From a virus: a DNA stretch of 64,000 nt. The notes under the pieces were generated by a model. That model made no database searches and had not been told where the DNA came from. It saw only the letters and a list, made by a program, of their open reading frames with translations. The position numbers and the translations under genes were made by a program. Shown one piece after another: positions 31,038 to 41,412 of this stretch (position 1 is its first letter; the number at the start of each line of letters is the position of its first letter). The stretch is from IMG/VR virus record IMGVR_UViG_3300049048_000052, positions 187,781 through 251,780 of that record. One strand, 5' to 3'.

Positions 31038-33454
31038 TATCTCTTCCTCCATAGCTCTAACGTACCTTGAGTTATAGAATAAACTAGGTCAGCAGGCTTT
31101 GACTGTTTTACTCCTGATATATCTATCCAGTAGACGTAGTCAGTCTTAAGGCCGGGTACGATTGAATTGGTAGATTGTATACCTAACCAACGGGAGACAA
31201 AGGAGCTGTTACCCGATACGTCAGTTATACGGACTGTATTAACTGGGAGTGGACCATTAGGTTTTACAACATCCCCAAGATATAACTGCTTACCATCTGG
31301 GCCTTTACCAATCGGTCCTTTAGAGGTATTGCTAGAAGCAGGAGATGAGGGCCTAGTCTCTGTGTTGCTGGCAGTAGAAGGTATACTTTTAGCGTCTATA
31401 CATACCTGCACGTTAGTGCTAACGTTAATCCATCTCTCTAGGTCCTGTATAGTATAGAAGTTTAGACCCCCTTCAGCAAGGCCCCCCATTATTAAACGGT
31501 AAGCTTCTGATGGCATTACCTCAAAGGTATTGCTAGGACCTACTACACTAAAGTTCCTTCTAATAATCCTACCGCTGCTTATTATGTATAAGTCAAAGTC
31601 AAAGTTTCCTATTATCTTAGTGGCTCCCAAGCTTTCTAATTTAGCATCAGGATTGTAAGGAGGGGTAGCAGGGTTATAAGTTATACGTCTGCCCTTCTGC
31701 AGTAAGTCTTCTAAGGCTCTCTTATACTCCGAGCCACCCCATAGGCGATCAGGGGAGACTCCGTAGGTTTTAGCTCTTTGTATAAGGGAGTTTATAGCCT
31801 CCTTACCTCTATATAGCTTGCCGTCATCAGGCTCACAGATAAATTCACCTGTGGAATCTACTTTCCTCAAATACACTAGTTCACAGGTGGAAACGTTATA
31901 GGCTAGGAACCTACGAGAAGATCTACCTGTATCCTTCTCCCCAAATATAGGATTACCTTGTATATCCCTTGTAACCCAACCACCAGATTTTATAGAGGTT
32001 AATACCGCGTCGTTACATCTACTACTGAGTTTCTTAGTAGATGGATCGGGAACGCTAGCATCTACAGCCCCATCAACCTCATTAGTAAGGTTAACCGGCT
32101 CATCAGATCTATTGCCGTGATCAATCACCTCAAGGTCCATGGTATACCAGGTCCTATCAGATCTAGTATGGAAGGCCTCTATCTTACGTACGAAGGCCTT
32201 GAACTTAGGATTACCCGTAGCAGGATCCCTTAACTGAGTACTTAGCTCAGGGGATGGATCTGACTTCTGAGTAATATCATTATTACGGGCCATGTTGATC
32301 TCTACTACTAACTCATTAGAGTCTAGGACTGATATCCTATAGAACTCATTGAAGCTATTATAAGAGTCAAATGTAGACTTAATGAACTTAAGGTTACCAT
32401 AAGGTCTTTGATCCGCTGGACCTTTATAAGAGGGATCGGGACTATCAGGACTATTAAGTAAGTTCTTAGCACCTAGGAAGTGATTATAGTTCCTAATGGA
32501 TTCACCATCAGCCCCAGTGAACGCACCTACTATAGTAACCATAACAGTATCAACTCCAAGATGCTGATAGGCAGGTTGGAATCCTGGTATCCTATGTTTA
32601 ATAACGTTAGGTACCACCTTGATAGAGAGACCGGGTTGGGCCCCTGGTACGTCCATAGAACCCTGCATAGGTATGACAGACTTCATAGCAGGTAGTAAGG
32701 ACATATACCATTCCTTTTCTATCTTATTTTGGAACTCTGGTTTTATCCTTTGACCTAAAGTAGAACCGCTGACGAAGTTACCTATTGTGCTTCCTCCAGA
32801 AGTACCATCCCTACTACCGCCTAATACCCCGCCTAAGCTCTCCAGGCTAGAGCTGGCTGAGATACCTGTAGAAGTATTACTTGAACCCGCACCAGGTAAA
32901 GGCTCTAAACCTAAATAGGTAAACTTAATACCCCAGGAAGCAGCGCTCATAGGGCTGCTATCATTAGTGGTATCTGGCTTAGCAGTGGGATCCAATCCGC
33001 CCCCTGCTTTCATGGTTTTGTCCTCAGTTGAAGCATTACCCTTGGACTTCTTTATTTCATCCTGTAGATATTTGATAGCAGAGTTGAGAGATGCTAACTG
33101 TATTTTCTGGAAGGAGGCAATATTATTATCTACTTCTATACAACGGGTTCTCTCAGTGGGAGGTATGGTAGTGCTCTTACAGAAGGCGGTAGCGTATTTA
33201 TAAGACTCGTATATGGGCTTTGATAGACGGCCAAAGTCTGTCGACTTACCTGTGGCTATAAGGTCCAGCTCATCATAACTATACCTTAGAAGAACATCGA
33301 GAGTATCTAACTTAGCACCTAGATATTTATAGTTATCAGGCAGGGCCCTTGCACCTACAAAGGTATCGAGGGTACTTTCTATTACTTTACCTAGGACGGG
33401 TAGGCTCTCAGTCGCCACTAATATTAGGTTCTCTTTTGCTTGTTCTACTGTCAT
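31037..33454 (-). CDS. Large baseplate/tail protein
   Basis: This 805-residue protein is of unknown function. A helical N-terminus (about 1-140) is followed by a low-complexity Ser/Gly/Thr linker (145-230). Then comes a beta-rich region beginning near S-V-I-P-M-Q-G-S that includes V-M-V-T-I-V-G-A-F-T-G and N-F-D-F-D-L-Y-I-I-S, and a further Ser/Pro linker near 700 with a small C-terminal beta domain. The linker-separated layout suits a baseplate protein joining several partners. It overlaps the upstream gene by 4 bases and the downstream one by a TAATG. Confidence 0.55.
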   Translation of the reverse strand: MTVEQAKENLILVATESLPVLGKVIESTLDTFVGARALPDNYKYLGAKLDTLDVLLRYSYDELDLIATGKSTDFGRLSKPIYESYKYATAFCKSTTIPPTERTRCIEVDNNIASFQKIQLASLNSAIKYLQDEIKKSKGNASTEDKTMKAGGGLDPTAKPDTTNDSSPMSAASWGIKFTYLGLEPLPGAGSSNTSTGISASSSLESLGGVLGGSRDGTSGGSTIGNFVSGSTLGQRIKPEFQNKIEKEWYMSLLPAMKSVIPMQGSMDVPGAQPGLSIKVVPNVIKHRIPGFQPAYQHLGVDTVMVTIVGAFTGADGESIRNYNHFLGAKNLLNSPDSPDPSYKGPADQRPYGNLKFIKSTFDSYNSFNEFYRISVLDSNELVVEINMARNNDITQKSDPSPELSTQLRDPATGNPKFKAFVRKIEAFHTRSDRTWYTMDLEVIDHGNRSDEPVNLTNEVDGAVDASVPDPSTKKLSSRCNDAVLTSIKSGGWVTRDIQGNPIFGEKDTGRSSRRFLAYNVSTCELVYLRKVDSTGEFICEPDDGKLYRGKEAINSLIQRAKTYGVSPDRLWGGSEYKRALEDLLQKGRRITYNPATPPYNPDAKLESLGATKIIGNFDFDLYIISSGRIIRRNFSVVGPSNTFEVMPSEAYRLIMGGLAEGGLNFYTIQDLERWINVSTNVQVCIDAKSIPSTASNTETRPSSPASSNTSKGPIGKGPDGKQLYLGDVVKPNGPLPVNTVRITDVSGNSSFVSRWLGIQSTNSIVPGLKTDYVYWIDISGVKQSKPADLVYSITQGTLELWRKR

Positions 33455-33864
33455 GGCTTGTATGTATGCATAAGGTTATATAGGACCTCCGATGGTCTAT
33501 CTAAGCCCTGAAGGGATGTAGTATCTGTGTCGCTAACATCATAATAGATACGCATACTACCAGTATCAAATAGAGGGGCCTTAAAGGGGCTGACTACGTT
33601 GCGGTCTACATAAGGTGGATTAATAACCTCTATAGAACTAAGGTTAAACTTAGATACCTCTACTAGTTCCTCATCTGTAAAGAGAGTAATGTCATAACCC
33701 TGCAATAGTATAGCCATAAGTATAAGTTTAGCCTCCCCAATTAGGGGAAGCCTCTTAATAAGTATCTGGAATATATGAGTGACTGATTCCCTACTAGGAT
33801 TAACCTTACTGTTTAGTTCTAAGGTAGTCAGCTTATTAAACAGGCTCTGAAGCTGGGAGTTCAT
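33451..33864 (-). CDS. Small virion-cluster protein
   Basis: This 137-residue protein of unknown function has a helical N-terminal half (L-F-N-K-L-T-T-L-E-L and I-F-Q-I-L-I-K-R-L) and a strand-rich end. It overlaps both neighbours (29 bases with the coiled-coil gene upstream, 4 bases with the 805-residue gene downstream). Probably a baseplate part or chaperone. Confidence 0.5.
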   Translation of the reverse strand: MNSQLQSLFNKLTTLELNSKVNPSRESVTHIFQILIKRLPLIGEAKLILMAILLQGYDITLFTDEELVEVSKFNLSSIEVINPPYVDRNVVSPFKAPLFDTGSMRIYYDVSDTDTTSLQGLDRPSEVLYNLMHTYKP

Positions 33865-34024
33865 TAGATTTATTCCTAATTAGTTCGTTAACTAGTTGTT
33901 CTAGTTGTATCACTCTCTCCCTTAGTTCCTGTATCTCAGCATCCTTAGGGGACTTTCTTATTATGATGGCACCACTCTCGTCATAGTAGGCATTTATAGG
34001 TAGGTGGTGATTATTATTATTCAT
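33836..34024 (-). CDS. Short coiled-coil protein
   Basis: This 62-residue protein starts at ATG 34024 (M-N-N-N-N-H-H), 1 base after the stop of the 983-residue gene, rather than at a more upstream ATG at 34063. Its second half (A-E-I-Q-E-L-R-E-R-V-I-Q-L-E-Q-L-V-N-E-L) is a clear heptad coiled coil. It may be a small linker or trimerisation piece for the adjacent fibre-like proteins, or a chaperone. Confidence 0.55.
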   Translation of the reverse strand: MNNNNHHLPINAYYDESGAIIIRKSPKDAEIQELRERVIQLEQLVNELIRNKSNELPASEPV

Positions 34025-34025
34025 A

Positions 34026-36977
34026 TTAGGTTCCGTATGTAATAGAGGATAGTCTTCTAGCAAAGGGTATAACGGAGCTATCAGCAGTCTTGAAGTCTAA
34101 TCTTATTGTTAGTTTCCTTCTGAGGGTACTTATGGAGGCCCCTGATGGGCTGATATTAGATATAGCATCTGATAAGGATAATGCCTTATAAGTATAACCA
34201 TATAAGGGTATATTACCATCAAGTAGGAAGGTAGCAGCTGAATCCATGTCCATAGTCTCCCAGCTAATACCAGCATTAGAACTAAATAGAACATCGATAG
34301 ACGTACCCTTTGGTATGTATGCCTCAAAGGTAGTTTCTATATTATTATAGGCCGCCTCAAACTCTACAGTCTTACTGATCCAGGTAGAACTACGTCTATT
34401 AGCTATAGTGGTGAATGTACTAGCATCTAGTTCTAATAAAGGAGACATTTGGTTAGTGTTGTTAAGTACAACCTTTAATTCAGAGGTGCTTGCAGGTTGT
34501 TGTAAGGTGTATTCATAGCCTCTAACCAAAGCCCAAGTACCATTCTCTTTAACGTAGGTTTGTATATTAGTACCAGCAGGTAATATAACAGGCATGTTAA
34601 ATCTAACAGAGTTGTAGGGCTCTACATTCTCTATGTTAACTAATAGCTCAGACTTAGTATTAGCCATGACAGCCTTATTAAGTCTAAAGCTGAGATCCAT
34701 ATCATTATGAGGCTGCCAGCTACCCTCTTTCCTGGATAGGAGGATACCATTGAGTAGGGCTTGTGTAGTGGTTATTGTACCGTCAAGCAGCGAACGGGCC
34801 CCTATTGTAGAAACATATAATTCTAGGCCAGGTAAGTTGGGACTAATAACTAATGCATATTGACCCCTGTTGCTTATAAAGGCAGGTTTGTCTAATACAA
34901 CCTCTGTCCACTTACTACCGTTACTACTTAGTTGTATATCAGACAAACTTAAGTCTCCTATAGCTAGACATTCTGGAGTGGGTAGGCCACCATTAGCTGA
35001 GACTATAGATACCCTTGCTGCTATGATTGTGTTGTCCGTTTGTAGATTAGGAGCACTTCTTATCTTTAACCATATCGAGGTAATGCTAACAGGTTCCTCA
35101 ATAAGGAATGTTTGGGCCCAACCCTCAGTGCTTGATGCATAAGTAGTATTTAGAGGTAATACACCAGAGGCTGAATCTAGATCAGTTGTTATGGGCACTA
35201 TGGCATCGTTTATAGATCTGTACACCGCTGAGGCAGTCGATCTAGGACCTGATAGTGTTACAACATAAGTATCAAGAGCTAGATTACTTGGTATGAAGAA
35301 CTTAAGGAAAGCCATACCATCAGCCCTAGCCTTTATGGAGTTAGTGGAAGAACCCGCCAAGGTGCCATTTAATAATGTGAACTGACTTATAGCTACATTA
35401 CCAAAAGAGAGTGTAAGATTATCCTCGTTAGGTTGGAAACCCGTACATTGGACGGTTATCTCCCTAACTAATAGGTTGAGGTTCAGGCTCACCCTACTAT
35501 CATTATTAAGTGATAATGCTTTTAATATATTATCTTTAAGTGTTGGTAGAGATGATGGGGCCACCGCGCTATAAGGTATAGTAGCGGAGTCTGCTGGACC
35601 ACTACTGGGACTTATATTCATATGAGCTATAGTTCGGGTGTTGACTCCTAGGTTGACCCATGATGTACACTTAGCCTGTTCTATGTATGACTCTTCAGAG
35701 AATGAGCACATAGCGTAATTAGGTGTCCCATTACGGGCTACTATGTCTAAGGCAGTGGGAGTTAAGCCCACATTGACTATATCCTTAATACTAGTACTAA
35801 AGCCTGGCCTCAGTGCCCTAATAGAGGGCATGAAGGAAGCATTGTAAAGAGGATGGTATGTATCGCTCCTGCTAAGGTCTATTAGAGCATCTGTAAATAC
35901 GCCACTCAAATCAAATAGGTTATTATCTCCTATATCTAAAGCCTGCTTATCTAATAATAATTGGGTCATCTCCCTCTCATTACGATAGTTCTCCTCTGAG
36001 AGCAGTATAAGATCTGCATTAGTTAGGGATCTCTTCTTGGACAAAACAAGGGATATGTCCCTCTTGAATTGCCCTCCTATTAAAGTTCTATTAGTAATTT
36101 CTAGAGTAGCTAGATCTATAGTTGAGTGGGGTAAGCCGGGTACATATGTAGTAGGATCCTGCTCAGAATAATATTCTATAGTTCCTTGTTGGTTGAGCAG
36201 TATGATGTACCTAAATATTGTATTAGGTGTAGACGGAAAACTAGGTAAGTATAGGTAGGAGCCATAGGGTAAATAAACCCTGACTCCCTCTATATAAGCA
36301 ACACCTGCATTAATTGTTAGCTTACGTGTTTCTTGATCCAGGCTAACCTCCATACCGTTAGCTATGAAGTCCCCGTTCTCTTCATACCAACGCTGACTAA
36401 CCCTAGAGGATATAGCCTGGCCTATTATATTAGGGTCATATACCTTGGTAAGCTTACCGGGTCTATAGTGAAGTACATCCGGGGCCCCACCTGAAGGTCT
36501 ATTATCAATTACTGCTATAGGATAACTATCCTCATTAAGAGTAAGTCTATATCTTACAACCAATCTATGAGCCCCGTAATCCCCCTTAATGAATAAGGGG
36601 TCTCTTAGAAGCTCAGAGTTATCATCTATAAGAAAGTCTATCCTAAAGCCTAAGGATACTCTACCCTGTTTGGATACAGGTATCCGGTCGGCGGGTGCTA
36701 TGTCTATGTAGAGGCCTCCGTGGGGAGTCTCTACATATATCTGACCCTGAGATAAGTGTAATATGTTGTACTTATCATTTATCTCAATGACACTAACCTT
36801 AAGGCCCCAAGTTGGAGAGTATATACCGTAGACATAGGACGATAACCTTTGGTATTGGTAATTAAGTACAGATTGGAGTTCATGTAGCTCAGCTATTTGC
36901 AAAGGCCTATCAGGTCTGGCTAGCACCTTTACCCAACCAGACTCAGGGGTCCACCTATTAGAATATTTATTTTCCAT
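34026..36977 (-). CDS. DUF4815-type tail/baseplate protein (983 aa)
   Basis: The start W-V-K-V-L-A-R-P-D-R-P-L-Q-I-A-E-L-H-E-L-Q matches the N-terminus of DUF4815 proteins of large phage tails. This is followed by the A-G-V-A-Y-I-E-G-V-R-V module near 230. The middle has an Ig-like region (E-I-T-V-Q-C-T-G-F). The part around 600-770 (W-A-Q-T-F-L-I-E-E-P-V-S-I-T-S-I-W-L) is a jelly-roll-like module also found in the next gene. The 1472-residue neighbour shares this order of modules, so the two are paralogs that arose by duplication and serve as paired baseplate appendages. Confidence 0.72.
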   Translation of the reverse strand: MENKYSNRWTPESGWVKVLARPDRPLQIAELHELQSVLNYQYQRLSSYVYGIYSPTWGLKVSVIEINDKYNILHLSQGQIYVETPHGGLYIDIAPADRIPVSKQGRVSLGFRIDFLIDDNSELLRDPLFIKGDYGAHRLVVRYRLTLNEDSYPIAVIDNRPSGGAPDVLHYRPGKLTKVYDPNIIGQAISSRVSQRWYEENGDFIANGMEVSLDQETRKLTINAGVAYIEGVRVYLPYGSYLYLPSFPSTPNTIFRYIILLNQQGTIEYYSEQDPTTYVPGLPHSTIDLATLEITNRTLIGGQFKRDISLVLSKKRSLTNADLILLSEENYRNEREMTQLLLDKQALDIGDNNLFDLSGVFTDALIDLSRSDTYHPLYNASFMPSIRALRPGFSTSIKDIVNVGLTPTALDIVARNGTPNYAMCSFSEESYIEQAKCTSWVNLGVNTRTIAHMNISPSSGPADSATIPYSAVAPSSLPTLKDNILKALSLNNDSRVSLNLNLLVREITVQCTGFQPNEDNLTLSFGNVAISQFTLLNGTLAGSSTNSIKARADGMAFLKFFIPSNLALDTYVVTLSGPRSTASAVYRSINDAIVPITTDLDSASGVLPLNTTYASSTEGWAQTFLIEEPVSITSIWLKIRSAPNLQTDNTIIAARVSIVSANGGLPTPECLAIGDLSLSDIQLSSNGSKWTEVVLDKPAFISNRGQYALVISPNLPGLELYVSTIGARSLLDGTITTTQALLNGILLSRKEGSWQPHNDMDLSFRLNKAVMANTKSELLVNIENVEPYNSVRFNMPVILPAGTNIQTYVKENGTWALVRGYEYTLQQPASTSELKVVLNNTNQMSPLLELDASTFTTIANRRSSTWISKTVEFEAAYNNIETTFEAYIPKGTSIDVLFSSNAGISWETMDMDSAATFLLDGNIPLYGYTYKALSLSDAISNISPSGASISTLRRKLTIRLDFKTADSSVIPFARRLSSITYGT

Positions 36978-36983
36978 CTTGTT

Positions 36984-39900
36984 TTAGTACACGTATGTCA
37001 TAACGTTCTTTATAACAGCCTGCTTGGCTCTATCGGTGGTACTGATCTCTATCCTATACCTAAACTTCTTCCTGAGCTCAGTAAGTGCATAGATAGTAGA
37101 TGGCTCTACCTTAAAGTATCTAGCCTCATATAGCTGAGTACCACTGTCCACAAGAGAGACGGAGGTGTTATCTAGGGTTAACTCATACCACTCCTGGCCT
37201 TCCCATGCAAAGCCGCTAGTAGGACTGTAGAATACCTTAATATTAGCTTCAACTGGTTTCACATATCTAACTATGACATCTATCTTTTTATAGGCATCCG
37301 GATAGGTGACCATCTTACTTACTATTTGAGAGGCAGCATTAGCAGAATAAAAAGATATAGAGTTACCCTCTAGTGATATAGCAGGGCTAATAGTATCTGA
37401 GAATGTAGATAATGTAGCCCTAACTCTTAGAGAGTTCTTCTTAAAGGGTAAACATACTGTGACGTTAGGTTGGAATTTAACCCATACACTAGGAGTACTC
37501 TCGTATTCATAGGTAAGCTCTGTACCCTTTGGTACTATGTCTCTTGTATTGAGGCAGAAATAAGTTATATCAGTTACGGCATCTGATATGCCATAGGTAC
37601 CTAAGTCTACAATTACAGGACTAGTACTAAACTTAGCCCGGTCAATCTCATATGTAAGATCCTCCCGGTCTAATTCGCTAAGTATATTACCGTCCTTAGT
37701 TGTATATAGGGAGCCTTGTAGATACAGTTGGTCTCCTAAGGTTGAACCATTAATAAGATCTGGCTCTCCTAGTTGAGAAGTAAATATATTAAAGGATCCC
37801 GAGGTACTTTCTAGACCTAACGAGTAGTTTTGGTTCCTATTTATAAGGATAGGCTTAGGAAACTGGAATGTAGTCTGTAGGGCAGAATTGGTACTGTATT
37901 GATACGTATCTGCTTGGGCCCTAGTGTAAGTTATCTTACCCGGCATATCATTAGCAGACCTTAGGTATACATTAAGATCTCCATCGGATGGACCTGACTT
38001 TAATCTTAGTTTAACCCCAGTAACATAGTAATTACCGAAGGATTCAAAGGTCTGATTAATAGGACTGAATCTAATAGGATACTCCTGAGCTTTCTCTAGC
38101 TGTAGGGTACTACTATTACCAATAGCCCCTGGATCTATATTAGATACGCCTAGCCTTAGGAGATCCTCACTAATATAGTCGTTATACTCTACGGGTAATG
38201 CAGAGTTACTGGTTACGCTTATGGGTAAGGCGCCCCAACTCTTCATAGCACCTATAACTATCTGATTAAACAAATTGTTATATAGACTAATCCTAGACTT
38301 AGCATAGCCATCATTACCTACCAGCTCTATAGCTAGAACTCCGGGGGCCAAGTCAGCAGGTAAGGTTATTCTAACTGTTATAGTTCCATCAGCTTTAGCC
38401 TTAATAGCCCCTGGGTATGCAAGACTACCCGGAGTATTATTCTGTAGGACAAAGGTAGTTACAGGCTTACCCGATATCATAATTCTATAATTATCAGAGC
38501 CCGGTATTAGGCCTTCTGCCATAAGGATTAAGCCAATATTAGCCTCTATAGTAACCTGGGAGAATAAGGCAGCCAGGAAACTATTAGTTCTAGCATCTAC
38601 GCTGTTAATAGCATCACCTGATAATATAGAGTCGGAGGCCTTTTCAGCTGCCGAGGAGAAGAGACTATTAACTGAAGATACAATACTATCCACATAAGGA
38701 GAACGTGCTCCCTGTCTAAGTAATGTGCTTGTTATAGCCGTAAGGTAATCACAAGGTGTTAAACCCTTAAAGGTCTTATTATTAAATAATGTGGCACTGG
38801 AAATATATAACTTACCTCTCCTCTTAACACTATTGGAGTAAGGAGATAGCGCCATAGATCTAGTGGCCCTTGACTGAGAGATAAGGGGAACATTGGTATA
38901 GGGTAAGGTTACTACCGAATTAATACCTGTCTCATTCTTTGATACTAATCCACCTGATGTATACCTAATAGGTACATCCTTATGAATATAACCCGCGCTA
39001 ATAGACTGTATAGCAGGAACTACAGAAGCACTCCAGAGAGTGGACGAAGTATCCAACTTAGATAAGTCTTGCACTGGTTCATTGAATAGGCCTATAGGGG
39101 CGCTACCTACCGCTAAACTAGATCTCCTATATGCTTCTAGGTCTAACTTGATTATCTCTAGATTCTGAGTGTTTTGCCGTACCCTGTCTGATAATACCTG
39201 TTGATCTTGGACTGTAAGTCTACGACACTTAAGAGGTGCAATAGTAATCCTATCTGCAAACATCTTAAAGGATGATACTGCTAATAGATTATCTGGTACT
39301 GAAGGTAGTAATGGGTCCTGACTAGCCGCAGATAATATATAACCAAAGTTACCATCCTTGTCTAGAGTTATTACACCAGCCTTAGCTAGATAATAGGTAT
39401 AGCTGACAGTAAATGTACCATTATAAACATTAATGCCTTGGGCCGTCTGGGTATAGACTACTGCAGGCGTTCTACCAATAAAGATTATAGAGTCTGTACT
39501 GGAATCCAGGGTGAAATCATCGTTTATTGCTAAGGGCTGGGTATATAAAAAGGACACATAATAGGTGGTGCCGGGGGCAGGTTCAACCCCTGACAGAGAC
39601 CAATCAATCTTAGACTGATCTACTAAACGGAAGTCTATGCCCTCCGTATATGTAGTAGTACCTTGTATAACCTTGATGATTCTGAATATAGAATCATCTC
39701 CTAATAGATCTGTAGTACCAGGGGTGGTACCTCTGACTAGAGGTTTTAAGTCCTCCTGCATCTCAGCAACTAGGCTAAGTATTTCAGCAACGGGTCTAAA
39801 TCCTAGTTGGAAGGCAGTTGTAGTGCCTCCGCCACCTAGATTAGCACTAGGGATATCAGATATGATACGGCCTGCACCGGAGGCTTGATTGCTACTGTTC

Positions 39901-41402
39901 CTCTTAATAGATTCTATCGATACCCCTATCTGGTTAGCTCTTTCGTTTAAGGAAGTGCTGGTTATCTCTAATGAAGTACCAGAGGCCCCTGCCTTATTAA
40001 TAACTAGATTGTTCTTTATAATAGCTCTAACCTCTATAGAACTTAAGGCGCTATTAGGACTAATGTAAGTTATATAAGCGTTTAGAGTATTATCTACACT
40101 ATTAACTTGTTGTTCTATAAATAGTAGTAATGAGGGTATATCTGTTAGGGCAGTATTGGCAGCAGCACAACTAACCTCAATAGATGCGGTAATTGAATTA
40201 CCTTGATATAGAAGATTAGTGAAGGTTACTCTTAGTAGAGTATTATCAGCAACTATATTAGCAAATGTGGATCCATCAGTTAACAGCAGTTGTCTAATAG
40301 CTTTAGCAGGGGTGCCTGCATATGTAAACTTAACTGAGTCTACTGCGGTAGTAGGTAAGTCCTTAGGTACCGATATTATAGAGGGATCTGCTTTACATAC
40401 CCGGAAGCCTTCAACGTATGCCACACCTGCGGTAATGCTAAAGAGTTCCTTATCTACTAATAGGTTGGATGCCTTATCAAGACTAGTACTGCTATTCTGG
40501 TATAAGGTCTGTTTAGTCACTACGAGGTTAGCCAGACCATTATAGTCAGACTGTGCCTGAGCCACACGCTGTAGTAGATCGGCCCTAAGTGCTAGGTTAC
40601 CACTAGTGGGACTGGCATTAGCTTGTAGATTAGACTGGTTTAATTGAGATTGTAGATTCTCTAGATTAGCCTTAGCTGCCTGAGCGTCTGATAGCGATTG
40701 TTGTAACTCTGAATTAGCAATATCTACTGCATTCTGTAAGCTAGTGTATTTATTCTTATCGGCTACCGCCCTACTACTATTACCTACAGAAGTGGTCTCA
40801 TAACCACTAACACAGAAATGTCCTGATCTTTCATATGTATACTGACTAAGAACTGTCTCAACCCTATAAAAAGGATTAAGTTGAGATTGGTTAACTACTC
40901 CATCAATAACCTTACCTATAGTAAAGGCATTGGGATCATCTATAAGAACAGAGGTAGTCCATATAAGTCTAGCTGCACCTGCTGGACCATACAATTCACC
41001 GCCTTTAAGTGGGTCTCTAAGAGAAGCATCCTCTTTCTCAGTTATGATGGACTCTTCTAGAAGTATTCCCACAGAGTAAGAACCTGATGTAGGTACAACA
41101 ATATTAGTAGATGGTATATCAACTATTAAACCCTCTACATAAAACTGCCCTGCACTAATAGATATAGTTACTTCCTCTTCAGACCTAGCGCTAACCCCCA
41201 TCCTCAAACCAGATATAGAGGTGCCATTTTTAAATAAGGTATTAAAACCCTGCTTAAGATTATCCTGAATTATGGTTTGTATCTCAGTCACCTCAGCAGT
41301 CTGCAGTGCTTGGCCTGGTACAGGAAGTACCTTAACCCAGTTCTTGTTTCTCTTATACCTATCGGGATACAGGGGATCTCTAGAGTAGTCAAATAATGCC
41401 AT
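36984..41402 (-). CDS. DUF4815-type tail/baseplate protein (1472 aa)
   Basis: The larger paralog begins N-W-V-K-V-L-P-V-P-G-Q-A-L-Q-T-A-E-V-T-E-I-Q and carries T-A-G-V-A-Y-V-E-G-F-R-V near 325 and a later jelly-roll-like module (about 1090-1250). Compared with the 983-residue copy it has an inserted coiled coil at about 215-315 (L-E-N-L-Q-S-Q-L-N-Q, then L-L-Q-R-V-A-Q-A-Q) inside the DUF4815 region, and an extra beta region between 370 and 700. Both end in similar K-x-x-x-R-I-D/E-x-x-T segments. It lies 6 bases upstream of the shorter paralog in the same transcript. Confidence 0.72.
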   Translation of the reverse strand: MALFDYSRDPLYPDRYKRNKNWVKVLPVPGQALQTAEVTEIQTIIQDNLKQGFNTLFKNGTSISGLRMGVSARSEEEVTISISAGQFYVEGLIVDIPSTNIVVPTSGSYSVGILLEESIITEKEDASLRDPLKGGELYGPAGAARLIWTTSVLIDDPNAFTIGKVIDGVVNQSQLNPFYRVETVLSQYTYERSGHFCVSGYETTSVGNSSRAVADKNKYTSLQNAVDIANSELQQSLSDAQAAKANLENLQSQLNQSNLQANASPTSGNLALRADLLQRVAQAQSDYNGLANLVVTKQTLYQNSSTSLDKASNLLVDKELFSITAGVAYVEGFRVCKADPSIISVPKDLPTTAVDSVKFTYAGTPAKAIRQLLLTDGSTFANIVADNTLLRVTFTNLLYQGNSITASIEVSCAAANTALTDIPSLLLFIEQQVNSVDNTLNAYITYISPNSALSSIEVRAIIKNNLVINKAGASGTSLEITSTSLNERANQIGVSIESIKRNSSNQASGAGRIISDIPSANLGGGGTTTAFQLGFRPVAEILSLVAEMQEDLKPLVRGTTPGTTDLLGDDSIFRIIKVIQGTTTYTEGIDFRLVDQSKIDWSLSGVEPAPGTTYYVSFLYTQPLAINDDFTLDSSTDSIIFIGRTPAVVYTQTAQGINVYNGTFTVSYTYYLAKAGVITLDKDGNFGYILSAASQDPLLPSVPDNLLAVSSFKMFADRITIAPLKCRRLTVQDQQVLSDRVRQNTQNLEIIKLDLEAYRRSSLAVGSAPIGLFNEPVQDLSKLDTSSTLWSASVVPAIQSISAGYIHKDVPIRYTSGGLVSKNETGINSVVTLPYTNVPLISQSRATRSMALSPYSNSVKRRGKLYISSATLFNNKTFKGLTPCDYLTAITSTLLRQGARSPYVDSIVSSVNSLFSSAAEKASDSILSGDAINSVDARTNSFLAALFSQVTIEANIGLILMAEGLIPGSDNYRIMISGKPVTTFVLQNNTPGSLAYPGAIKAKADGTITVRITLPADLAPGVLAIELVGNDGYAKSRISLYNNLFNQIVIGAMKSWGALPISVTSNSALPVEYNDYISEDLLRLGVSNIDPGAIGNSSTLQLEKAQEYPIRFSPINQTFESFGNYYVTGVKLRLKSGPSDGDLNVYLRSANDMPGKITYTRAQADTYQYSTNSALQTTFQFPKPILINRNQNYSLGLESTSGSFNIFTSQLGEPDLINGSTLGDQLYLQGSLYTTKDGNILSELDREDLTYEIDRAKFSTSPVIVDLGTYGISDAVTDITYFCLNTRDIVPKGTELTYEYESTPSVWVKFQPNVTVCLPFKKNSLRVRATLSTFSDTISPAISLEGNSISFYSANAASQIVSKMVTYPDAYKKIDVIVRYVKPVEANIKVFYSPTSGFAWEGQEWYELTLDNTSVSLVDSGTQLYEARYFKVEPSTIYALTELRKKFRYRIEISTTDRAKQAVIKNVMTYVY

Positions 41403-41412
41403 GTTCTCGTCT

